NCBI GenBank assembly: GCA_030148725.1
Contig: JASBSU010000058.1
Location: forward strand, 1 to 42,367
DNA: 42,367 bases
From: Hyphomicrobium sp.
Lineage (GTDB): Bacteria; Pseudomonadota; Alphaproteobacteria; Rhizobiales; Hyphomicrobiaceae
Direction: 5' to 3'
The position numbers and the translations under genes are program-made. Of the stretch, positions 32,165-39,313 are shown in pieces (position 1 is the first letter of the stretch; each line of letters opens with the position of its first letter). The notes below the pieces were generated by a model. The model made no database searches and had not been told where the DNA came from. It saw only the letters and a list, made by a program, of their open reading frames with translations.

Positions 32165-33456
32165 CACTCTTTCCCTTTGGACGCGTTTGCAGTCATCCGA
32201 CACTTCGTCTCCGGCTGATCGAATCCCAAGGTGTCGGTCAGATATTTCGGGTGCAGGTACCCTTCCTGCGGCGAGATAGAGACGAGCGCGCGAGGGCCAG
32301 CGATGAGGATGGGCTGGCGCAACTGCTGATCCCAAAGCCGGAAGTTCATCCCCTGCCCTTTGAAGCCCGCAACCTCAAACTTCGGTGACAGGATGTAGTC
32401 CCGCAGGGTCTTGGAATCGTCGCTACTGGTGCGTGTCACGGCTTCACCGAAAATGCGCACCGCGAGCCACGCCGTGTAGTCGCGCTCCAGCATGATGCGT
32501 CCCGCCTTGCGTTCGAAGCGGTTCTGCATCTGCGTTCCGGCATATTCCTCGAACGCGCGATGCCATGCCGTCGCGATCAGACCGTGCGTCCCCGCGACCG
32601 GACGCGGCTCCGCTGTTCGAAACAGCAGGTAGTCGCCGAACACGTCGGATTCGTCAGCAACGATCACGACGTCATGATCGGGCGCGCCCTGCGTGAGCAT
32701 CGGCATTTGCGACTGGATCTGCTGATGCCCGGTGTCTGTGCGCCGCGATCCGGCCTCGAAGGCGTACGGGCGCTCATCGACGATCTTCGCGCCGAACCGC
32801 TTCGCAGCGCGCCGTATCGCTTCTGCATAACCCTGATCGGCGGACGACTTCCCGACAATCAAAACCCAGTGCCGCCATTTCTTCCACATGAGGTACTGCG
32901 CCAGCGCATCCGCGCGCATTGCCCAGTTCGGCGGCACGTGAAAAACGTTCGCCCGGCACTGCTCCTGGCGCAGAACGTCGTCGCTCGTGCGCACATCGAA
33001 GATCAGCGCATCATGCGCCTCGGGGAGATCCGAAACCGCGAGCAGATCACTGGCCTCGAGGTCTGCAACGATCAACTTGTGGCCTTCGGCCAGCAGCTGT
33101 TTGGCTTTCTCGACGGGACTTGCATCGGGGCCCAGAAGAGCCTCGAGCAGATCGTAATGCTGACCGAGCAACCGGCCCGTGCGGTTGTTCTCCTCGATCG
33201 CTATGCGCGCGCCTTGGATGCCTTTGTCTTTGACCTCCTTGTCGACCAGCGACAGGGGAGGCGGCTCCCGATAATCCTTGGTGAGATAGACGATCGTCGC
33301 CGTAAGCGATGGCTTGGCGTCGGGCTCGACCCGTATCGGATCGGCCTGACCGCGGCTCGCGATTGCCAATGCAGCCAGGAACGCCATGGCGACTAAAGAG
33401 CCAGCTGTGGTGCCTCTGAAAGGCATGCGAACCTTTGAAATGTTATAACTTTTCAT
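32164..33456 (-). CDS. PQQ-system ABC-type substrate-binding protein (type 1 fold)
   Basis: 430 residues; ATG 33426 (MPFRGTT) preceded by AAAGG is an alternative start. Signal peptide to about 38. Leu/Ile/Val-binding-protein-like fold: TATIVYLTKDYREPPPLSLV, GARIAIEENNRTGRLLG, KWRHWVLIVGKSSADQGYAEAI and DVVIVADESDVFGDYLLF are visible landmarks. It fits the substrate-binding protein of the PQQ-dependent alcohol dehydrogenase system (TIGR03863). That system normally includes an ABC ATPase and permease, and neither is in this window. It lies between the cytochrome and the propeller in the xoxF operon. The ligand is unknown. Confidence 0.82.
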   Translation of the reverse strand: MKSYNISKVRMPFRGTTAGSLVAMAFLAALAIASRGQADPIRVEPDAKPSLTATIVYLTKDYREPPPLSLVDKEVKDKGIQGARIAIEENNRTGRLLGQHYDLLEALLGPDASPVEKAKQLLAEGHKLIVADLEASDLLAVSDLPEAHDALIFDVRTSDDVLRQEQCRANVFHVPPNWAMRADALAQYLMWKKWRHWVLIVGKSSADQGYAEAIRRAAKRFGAKIVDERPYAFEAGSRRTDTGHQQIQSQMPMLTQGAPDHDVVIVADESDVFGDYLLFRTAEPRPVAGTHGLIATAWHRAFEEYAGTQMQNRFERKAGRIMLERDYTAWLAVRIFGEAVTRTSSDDSKTLRDYILSPKFEVAGFKGQGMNFRLWDQQLRQPILIAGPRALVSISPQEGYLHPKYLTDTLGFDQPETKCRMTANASKGKE

Positions 33457-33499
33457 TTTTCTTGTAAGCCAGCCCCGGTACGCCGCGTCAACTCACAGG

Positions 33500-33533
33500 T
33501 TCGCGCGCGGCCCACCGAGAGGCCGCGCGCGAA
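33500..33533 (-). terminator. Long GC hairpin after the xoxF-operon cytochrome
   Basis: A perfect 13-bp stem (33500-33512 with 33521-33533) with an 8-nt loop, six bases past the cytochrome stop. No T-run. It probably sets the message level between the cytochrome and the downstream binding protein. Confidence 0.55.
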
Positions 33534-33539
33534 AGCCGA

Positions 33540-34094
33540 TTACCAGTTCCGCCGGTCCTTCGGTCCTGCATACACCGTGCGGATCCAGGCGATGATCTTC
33601 CATAGATCCTGATCGCTATCGATGAGCTCGCCGAACGGCGGCATCGGCCCGACGACACCTTCGGTGCCCTTGCGCGAGTAGCCGTGCTTCTTCAGCTCGT
33701 CCGTGCCGTACGCAACGAGGCGGAACAGCGTGTCGTCGTCGCTGCCGTACACCCACACGGTGTTCGTCAGAGGCGGGCACATGCCACCCCCGCCGCCACC
33801 ACCGTGACAGCCGTTACAGCTCTTGCCGAAGTACAGCTTCTTGCCCTGGGCAATCGCCTCGGCGTTATCGGTGTAAGGGTTCTTCAGTGTCCCCTTGGCG
33901 GCCGAGTTCGCGCGCTCCAGCGGCTTCATCGTCTTTTTGAGCTCGTCCATCGGCAGTGGCTCAGGCGCTGGCCCCTCCGCCTGCTTCGGCGGAACGGGCG
34001 GCGCATTCTGATCAGCTGCGGAGATCGGATCGACGTATGCAACGAGCGCACCGAACGCCAGTGCCAAAGCTGCCTTGCCGAGTAGTCTGTTCAT
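33540..34094 (-). CDS. xoxG: c-type cytochrome of the xoxF operon (XoxG-like)
   Basis: 184 residues. Signal peptide 1-27 (DPISAAD). A Pro-rich stretch follows, then a class I cytochrome c domain with one haem site CNGCH at about 93-97. Directly after the His comes a run of seven Gly and a Cys (MCPPL). The probable axial Met is in VVGPMPPFGE, and the domain ends DLWKIIAWIRTVYAGP, like MxaG. It corresponds to the methanol metabolism-related cytochromes that accept electrons from XoxF. The name is given for position and type; sequence is distinct from MxaG. Co-transcribed with the xoxF genes upstream. Confidence 0.82.
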   Translation of the reverse strand: MNRLLGKAALALAFGALVAYVDPISAADQNAPPVPPKQAEGPAPEPLPMDELKKTMKPLERANSAAKGTLKNPYTDNAEAIAQGKKLYFGKSCNGCHGGGGGGGMCPPLTNTVWVYGSDDDTLFRLVAYGTDELKKHGYSRKGTEGVVGPMPPFGELIDSDQDLWKIIAWIRTVYAGPKDRRNW

Positions 34095-34123
34095 AGAGAT
34101 TCCCTGTTCTGTTTCCCCAAGGT

Positions 34124-34924
34124 TCAGTCGACGATATCGAAGGCCACCCCTTCGACATCACAGTGCGGTTCTGTTGCCGCTTTTTCCCGAATAGAAGCCG
34201 GAGCTTTTATCCGCTGCACGCTTCCTTCGGTAACTAGGCTCGTCTTGCCATCGACCCAATACGTGGTCGAATAAAAGACTGGATCGGTTCCAAACATTCG
34301 AAGTAGCGCACAGGCAAAATACCTGCCGTCCGCCTTCGACCTTCCCACCGGCTGCTCCACATCGACGAGCGCCACAGGGCTTGCAACGCCCGGCAGCTCG
34401 ATCAGTCCATCCCGCTGCAGGCCGGCAATGTGCTGATGGACCCTGCCCATCACCTGCCAGGCGGCCATGCCGGACTGTGCGCTCTGGCGCTTGATCGTCG
34501 GCAGCCACCACCACGCTTGCGGCGACCGCGTCAGGCTCATCCACCCCGATCCATCTGGACGCGGCGCCTTGTGGATGCGCGCAGCAATCGGCTTCAGATC
34601 GCTCCCCTTGCCGAGCATCCAGAAATCGATCGTGTACGTTTTCGCCGGTGTCGCCTGGTCATGAAACGCCACGTTCGCAAACCAGCCGTAGCCGGTCAGC
34701 CCACGGACCACGCGGACGTCGTCCATAACCAGAGACAGGCGCTCACCGGAACGGGGATCATCGAATACGAAGACGCCGTCGTGGGACCGGCCGGCAATCG
34801 CGGCAGTCGCCGCCGCACCGACCTGCTCCTCGGTCAATTCGTTCGAGTCGGCAGCAGCGGGTGCAACCGTCGTCATCAGCACGGTCGTCCAAACAGCAAC
34901 GAGACCCAACCAACCACGCGACAC
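34124..34924 (-). CDS. Secreted protein of unknown function in the xoxF operon
   Basis: 266 residues from GTG 34924, which shares one base with the stop of the ankyrin-fused gene (TAGTG). Signal peptide to about 25 (APAAADS). The mature part has acidic N-terminal helices, VFVFDDPRSGERLSLVMDD-type strands, a Trp-rich central segment (WWWLPTIKR) and DVEQPVGRSKADGRYFACALL. Two cysteines. I do not recognise the family. It is absent from the shorter block at 1-3122. Tight coupling to the XoxJ-like gene suggests a role in the same periplasmic process. Confidence 0.75.
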   Translation of the reverse strand: MSRGWLGLVAVWTTVLMTTVAPAAADSNELTEEQVGAAATAAIAGRSHDGVFVFDDPRSGERLSLVMDDVRVVRGLTGYGWFANVAFHDQATPAKTYTIDFWMLGKGSDLKPIAARIHKAPRPDGSGWMSLTRSPQAWWWLPTIKRQSAQSGMAAWQVMGRVHQHIAGLQRDGLIELPGVASPVALVDVEQPVGRSKADGRYFACALLRMFGTDPVFYSTTYWVDGKTSLVTEGSVQRIKAPASIREKAATEPHCDVEGVAFDIVD

Positions 34925-36690
34925 TACTGGCTGCCTTCGCTCGAAACCTTGTTGATGAGGCGTAGCGCCTTCGCCGCCGCTTCCGATCCGTTCTGCTCGG
35001 CGATTTCCGCCGCCGTTTTGCCCTGCGCAGACTTGAGATCGGCCTTTGCGCCGACCTGCATCAGGAGGCCGATCATTGGCGCCACGTTGCGGGCAGCAGC
35101 GATCATCAACGCTGTGACACCAGACTTCGACTGCGCGTTGATGTCCGCGCCGCGACCGATGAGGTCACGCGCCAGATCGAGCGGACGCGTGCTGCCGGGA
35201 AGAAATATCTCGCCTTCGCTGGGCTTCACCTGGCTCGCTGCAATCATCAGTGGCGTCAGCTCGTCCGGTCCCGCTCGCGTATCTATATGCGCGCCGGACT
35301 CAAGCAGCACCTTCGCGACCTCGTACTTCGCCTCTGCGAGCGCCAACGCCAGCGGCGAGTACCCGTCGAAATTCTTGCCCTCGATGTCGGCACCATGCTC
35401 CAGCAGTGCCTTCACCGTCGGAACGTGATTGCGCAGCACCGCATGTTGAAGCGGCGTCATGCCGTCGCTGTCGGGGGCATTGAGGTTGGCACCGAGACTT
35501 GCGAACAGCACGATCAGCTCCGGATGGCGCTTGCGCGCCGCGGTATGCACCGGAGCATACCCCTGCGGATCGGCTGCGTTGATGTCCGCGCCTTTCTCGA
35601 CCAGCAGCTTGATCCGATGCTGGTCGCTGGCCAGCACCGCGTTCGACAACTCCTGCGTGAGATCGGCGCCCTCGGCAAGCCACGTCTCGAGCCGCTGGTC
35701 GGTCACCACCTGATCGGGCGACGCGGCCTCCGGCTTCGACTTGTACTCGACGTTCGCCGCGTGGATGTATGCGCCGTGCGACGGCAGCTTACCCTGCACG
35801 ATGCAGGCGCTGCATTCCACGAGCGGCACGCCAAAATCGTTGAGGATCTTTTCGATCTCAGGCTTGGAATCTTCCAGCGCGATATCGAGGAGGTACTTCA
35901 GGCGCGCATCGGTCTTGCGCACGCCGGCCGCCAACTCGTACTCCATGGGCACGACATCTTCCCACAGATTGACCGGCTGGATGACGAGCGGCGCGCCCTG
36001 CATCGTCTTCAGCCACCCGGCGAACGGCCCCCAGATCGCGGCGACATCGAGCTTCCCGTCGAGCACGTCCTGCACGTGCCGCCAGGGCTGGTTCTCCGAC
36101 TTGAGATCGGCATTGTGGCTCAGCGTCTTCAGCTTGAGGTATGGCGCCAGCCCTTTGCGCGTCATGACCTGGCGAATGCTCGACGTCTGAAACACGCCGA
36201 TGCGCAGCCCCTTCAGCGCCGGATCGTCGAAGTTCTTGAAGTTGAAGCCTCGATCATCCCGATAAACGAGCACGTAGCTCGACTTGTAGATAGGGATCGT
36301 CGTCAGAGCTGGTTCGTAGACGGCAGGCAGGTCGAGGAGCACGTCGCACATGTTGGTGTCGAACGTCTCGCGCGTCAGACCGCGCTCCAGATAAGGGCGC
36401 CAGAAATACTCCAGCCGCGCCCCCAGCTTGGCGGCGATGACCTCCGCGATCTTGTTCTGGAAGCCAGACTGATCGTTGGCCGAGAGCGGCATGTTGCCAG
36501 GGTCGGCACATACCACGAGCCGATCCAGGCTCTTCTCCTCGTACATCTTCTTTGCAGCACGCTTCGCGGCTGTCTTCTCCGCCGAAGTCAGCTCATCGAA
36601 AGTCTTCTGCATGTCCCGCGCCGCGATGGCGGGAGCAGCCGCGCCCAACAGAACAGCAACGCCGACTACGAGATGCGATAGGCCGCGCAT
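34924..36690 (-). CDS. MxaJ/XoxJ-like binding protein fused to ankyrin repeats (copy B)
   Basis: 588 residues. Signal peptide 1-23 (AIAARD). Residues about 55-300 form the type 2 binding domain (LVVCADPGNMPLSANDQSGF region, EYFWRPYLERGLTRETF region, IGVFQTSSIRQ). CxxC (CSAC) sits near 297-300 at its end. From about 345 to 580 there are some six ankyrin repeats (GYAPVHTAARK, GMTPLQHAVLRNHVP, GYSPLALALAEAK, GVTALMIAAARN). It aligns over its full length with copy A at 300-2108. Directly follows xoxF, the place of XoxJ in other operons. XoxJ and MxaJ are not normally ankyrin fusions. Confidence 0.87.
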   Translation of the reverse strand: MRGLSHLVVGVAVLLGAAAPAIAARDMQKTFDELTSAEKTAAKRAAKKMYEEKSLDRLVVCADPGNMPLSANDQSGFQNKIAEVIAAKLGARLEYFWRPYLERGLTRETFDTNMCDVLLDLPAVYEPALTTIPIYKSSYVLVYRDDRGFNFKNFDDPALKGLRIGVFQTSSIRQVMTRKGLAPYLKLKTLSHNADLKSENQPWRHVQDVLDGKLDVAAIWGPFAGWLKTMQGAPLVIQPVNLWEDVVPMEYELAAGVRKTDARLKYLLDIALEDSKPEIEKILNDFGVPLVECSACIVQGKLPSHGAYIHAANVEYKSKPEAASPDQVVTDQRLETWLAEGADLTQELSNAVLASDQHRIKLLVEKGADINAADPQGYAPVHTAARKRHPELIVLFASLGANLNAPDSDGMTPLQHAVLRNHVPTVKALLEHGADIEGKNFDGYSPLALALAEAKYEVAKVLLESGAHIDTRAGPDELTPLMIAASQVKPSEGEIFLPGSTRPLDLARDLIGRGADINAQSKSGVTALMIAAARNVAPMIGLLMQVGAKADLKSAQGKTAAEIAEQNGSEAAAKALRLINKVSSEGSQ

Positions 36691-36764
36691 GACTATGGCT
36701 CACCTGGCATGAACGACCCGAACGCAAAAAAGCGCCGGGTCGATGACGATTTGCAGGGAAAGAA

Positions 36765-36794
36765 GTGCGCCCGGCGATCTCTCGCCGGACGCAC
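36765..36794 (-). terminator. Hairpin after xoxF
   Basis: A 13-position stem with a single mismatch (36782-36794 with 36765-36777) and a 4-nt loop, 20 bases past the xoxF stop. On the minus strand TTCTTTCCC follows, so it may terminate part of the transcripts and leave xoxF more abundant than the genes behind it. Confidence 0.6.
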
Positions 36795-36814
36795 CATGCG
36801 TTGGGAGCCTAGGC

Positions 36815-38707
36815 TCAATCGTAGACCCGGAAGGTGAACAGCGTGCCAGCCTGCGGGATCTTGTCGAGGTTCGCAGCCTTGGTCATCGCCGTGGCACCGA
36901 TCGCACCGAACTTGTCGTTGAGATCGAGACCTGCCGTCACCGGCACACCGATCCAGCCGCCGATGCCGGCGAGGATCGAAACGTACTGCTTACCCTTCAC
37001 CTTGTAGGAGATTGGGTTGCCGATGATGCCCGAGGCGAGCTTGCGGTGCCACAGCACCTTGCCCGACTTGCGGTCGACCGCGCGGAAGTCACCACCCAGC
37101 GAGCCGTAGAACACGAGGCCGCCATCGGTGACCATGGTGCCACCCCAGTTCGGATACGGATCCGGGATTTCCCAATCGGCCTTGCCGGTGAGCACGTCGA
37201 ACTTCTTCACCTTGCCAGTCGTGCCGGGCTTCTCGGGGAACATGTACACGTTGGCGAACACGTAAACCGTGCCCTGCTGCGTGTGCGTGCGCTCCTGAGG
37301 CTCAAGTTCCATGCACCAGTTGTTGGTGGGGCAATAGAACTTGTTCGGCTCGGCCGGATCGACGGCGCAAGGCTGCTGGTCCTTGCCGCCCATTGCAGAA
37401 GGGCAAGTCGCAACGTTGCGGCCAACCTCGAGCGGAGAGTGCTCGCGCACCTTCACTGGACGACCGGTCTTAAGGTCGATCTTCTCGGCCCAATCCGTCG
37501 TCACGTACTTGTTGGCGCGCAGCAGCGTGCCGTCCGCACGATCAAGGACGTAAGCGAAGCCGTTACGGTCGAAGTGCACGAGGGCCTTGTGGTCCTTGCC
37601 GTCCACCTTCATGTCGACGAGGATGTTCTCGTTGACGCCGTCATAGTCCCACTGGTCGAACGGGGTCATCTGGTAAGCCCAGACAGCCTCGCCGGTGTCG
37701 ACTTTGCGAGCGAAGATCGTCATCGACCACTTGTTGTCGAACTCACCCGTGTTGCACTCCTCGTGCGTCTTGTCCGGGCAGCGATACTGCGGGCTCCACA
37801 GACCAGGATTACCCGTCGAGTAGTAGACGAGCTTCAGGTCGGGATCGTAGCTGTACCAGCCCCAAGCCGCACCGCCGCCGATCTTCCAATCTTCGCCGGG
37901 GAACGTCTTGATGCCGAGGTCGGTGCCGGCCACGCCGTAATGCGGATTGGCTTTGTTCGTGTCCTTGCTCAGGCACACGTCCTTGTCCGAACCCGTCGAG
38001 TGGCAGCTCCACACCATCTTGCCATCGGCAAGATTGTAGGCCGTCACGCGGCCGCGGGCCGCGAACTCGTCGCCGCCGAAGCCGATGATGACGAGGTTCT
38101 CGGCGATGAGCGGAGCCGACGTGATGGTCTCGCCGTGCTCAGGATAGGCGTGCTTGACGACCCAAGCCTCTTTGCCCGTCTGGGCATCGAGAGCGATGAC
38201 GTAACCGTCGAGCGTGCCGTAAACCAGCTTGCCGTCAGCGTAGGAAGCACCGCGATTGACGGTGTCGCAGCAGGCGCGCGGCACTGCGGACTCGTCGCGA
38301 TCGTCCTTCTTCACGTAGTTCCAGATCTGCTTCGGATTATCCGGATCCGACAGATCAAGACCCTGCGCAATGTTGCACTGAGCCATGTTCGGGCAGCCCG
38401 AGATGAAGAACATCATCGGCTTGCCGCCAACGTCCTCGATGAAGAGAGGCTGGCCTTCGTGACCGCGCAGCGCGCCGGTCGACTGCGACCAGGCCATCTG
38501 CAGCTTACCCACGTTGTCCGTGTTGATGTCCTTCAACGGGCTGTGGCGGGTCAGCTTGTTGTCACGGCCGGGAGCCGGCCATGTGTCTGGGTTCTGCGAT
38601 CTCTTCTCGATTTCCTCGTTGGCCATGCCGGGACCGGCAAAACCTAGTAGGGCAGCGGCCAGAATTCCGCTTACAAGGCGGACGGCCCCTTTCCTTCTCG
38701 TGTGCAT
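36815..38707 (-). CDS. xoxF: XoxF, lanthanide-dependent PQQ methanol dehydrogenase
   Basis: 630 residues from ATG 38707 with GGAGGA seven bases upstream; the open frame continues to 38776 but lacks a better start. Signal peptide about 1-28 (GPGMANE). Quinoprotein propeller with vicinal Cys in RACCDTVNRG. The active site is DQWDYDG, with catalytic Asp354 and Asp356 two residues on, the extra lanthanide-binding Asp diagnostic of XoxF. Additional cysteines (CPNMAQC, RCPDKTHEEC) and WYSYDPDLKLVYYSTGNPG distinguish it from the XoxF5 type; the clade is uncertain (XoxF1 or XoxF3-like). It oxidises methanol in the periplasm. First gene of a six-gene operon, with a long structured leader. Confidence 0.94.
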   Translation of the reverse strand: MHTRRKGAVRLVSGILAAALLGFAGPGMANEEIEKRSQNPDTWPAPGRDNKLTRHSPLKDINTDNVGKLQMAWSQSTGALRGHEGQPLFIEDVGGKPMMFFISGCPNMAQCNIAQGLDLSDPDNPKQIWNYVKKDDRDESAVPRACCDTVNRGASYADGKLVYGTLDGYVIALDAQTGKEAWVVKHAYPEHGETITSAPLIAENLVIIGFGGDEFAARGRVTAYNLADGKMVWSCHSTGSDKDVCLSKDTNKANPHYGVAGTDLGIKTFPGEDWKIGGGAAWGWYSYDPDLKLVYYSTGNPGLWSPQYRCPDKTHEECNTGEFDNKWSMTIFARKVDTGEAVWAYQMTPFDQWDYDGVNENILVDMKVDGKDHKALVHFDRNGFAYVLDRADGTLLRANKYVTTDWAEKIDLKTGRPVKVREHSPLEVGRNVATCPSAMGGKDQQPCAVDPAEPNKFYCPTNNWCMELEPQERTHTQQGTVYVFANVYMFPEKPGTTGKVKKFDVLTGKADWEIPDPYPNWGGTMVTDGGLVFYGSLGGDFRAVDRKSGKVLWHRKLASGIIGNPISYKVKGKQYVSILAGIGGWIGVPVTAGLDLNDKFGAIGATAMTKAANLDKIPQAGTLFTFRVYD

Positions 38708-38745
38708 TGCGCTTCCTCCGTATCCACGCTCTCGCGCTTCCCGAT

Positions 38746-38821
38746 GAGCAGCTGCAAGCAACAGTCCCCCGTGCACAAACCTCGCGGTTTGCGCTCATAG
38801 GTCTGGTCTTTTCAGCTGCTC
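38746..38821 (-). promoter_or_regulatory. Structured xoxF leader with GNRA hairpin
   Basis: On the minus strand a perfect 9-bp outer helix pairs 38813-38821 with 38746-38754. It encloses a 9-bp hairpin at 38773-38794 (one G-U pair) capped by GCGA, a GNRA tetraloop. The hairpin nearly matches the one over the mxaF ribosome site. The bases after it (GCACGGGGGA) also occur just before the TonB receptor start. Possible cis-acting RNA element; ligand or binding protein unknown. Confidence 0.45.
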
Positions 38822-38960
38822 CACCCCCAGCCGCATGCCCGTAGACTGCGACTTGAAAAGAATGCGGTGGCCCGTGTGACGAGTTCGAACACACACGCGG
38901 CCATACCCGCTCAGGTAGCGCGGCACGCCAACATTAGGTGCCGTTTTTGCCCGGAGATAG

Positions 38961-38973
38961 GGGATGAGTTCCC
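38961..38973. promoter_or_regulatory. GGGA-N5-TCCC palindrome upstream of xoxF
   Basis: GGGATGAGTTCCC, an exact copy 253 bp before the xoxF ATG. The distance fits a promoter that produces the structured leader. Confidence 0.55.
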
Positions 38974-39256
38974 GGCGATTTCAGCAAATATTTCCCCATC
39001 ACAATCTCTTGAAGTGACGGAAGCGCATCAACGCGCGCGTTCGCGACCGCAAAAAACTATCGAAATGTGCTGGGTAAAAAAAGAGCGGCCGGGCGTCGAG
39101 AAAACCTAAATGAAGGTCAACGGTTATCTCGGCGCCCAGACCGCAAAGCGTGGCACCTATGACGGTAGGGACATCGCAAGACTCCGACCAGTGGCGACGT
39201 TCCCGACGAGCCGGGAAGTGATTGCTAACACCGGTTGCCGCAAATTCCCGATCGCA

Positions 39257-39285
39257 AAGTTATGCCGCTAAAACCTGCATAACTT
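39257..39285. repeat. 9-bp inverted repeat downstream of serine hydrolase
   Basis: AAGTTATGC at 39257-39265 and GCATAACTT at 39277-39285 with an 11-nt spacer, 28 bp past the stop of the serine hydrolase gene (minus strand). AT-rich and without a T-run on either strand, so either a weak terminator or an operator. Confidence 0.4.
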
Positions 39286-39313
39286 CACTCCCCTGCGAAT
39301 GATCACGATCGCG

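Larger units (their letters stand above)
38708..39313. other. Intergenic region and leader upstream of xoxF
   Basis: 606 bp between xoxF (start 38707) and the convergent end of the serine hydrolase gene on the same strand. It contains the structured leader at 38746-38821, the palindrome at 38961-38973, possible half-sites (TTTCCCC near 38992, TTCCCG near 39200 and 39245) and a 9-bp inverted repeat at 39257-39285. The open frames seen here have no leader, ribosome site or family features. The promoter is not located. Confidence 0.6.

Noticed and set aside
31187-32218. 343-codon plus-strand open frame opposite the beta-propeller gene
   Set aside because: Shadow frame; the minus strand carries a full signal peptide and repeat structure.
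35287-36681. 464-codon plus-strand open frame opposite the ankyrin-fused gene
   Set aside because: Shadow of a clear secreted two-domain protein.
36743-38647. 634-codon plus-strand open frame opposite xoxF
   Set aside because: Antisense shadow of xoxF with Arg/Val/His-rich composition and no recognisable domain.
38867-39109. Small open frame in the gap upstream of xoxF
   Set aside because: No ribosome site, leader or family resemblance, and it overlaps the palindrome at 38961.
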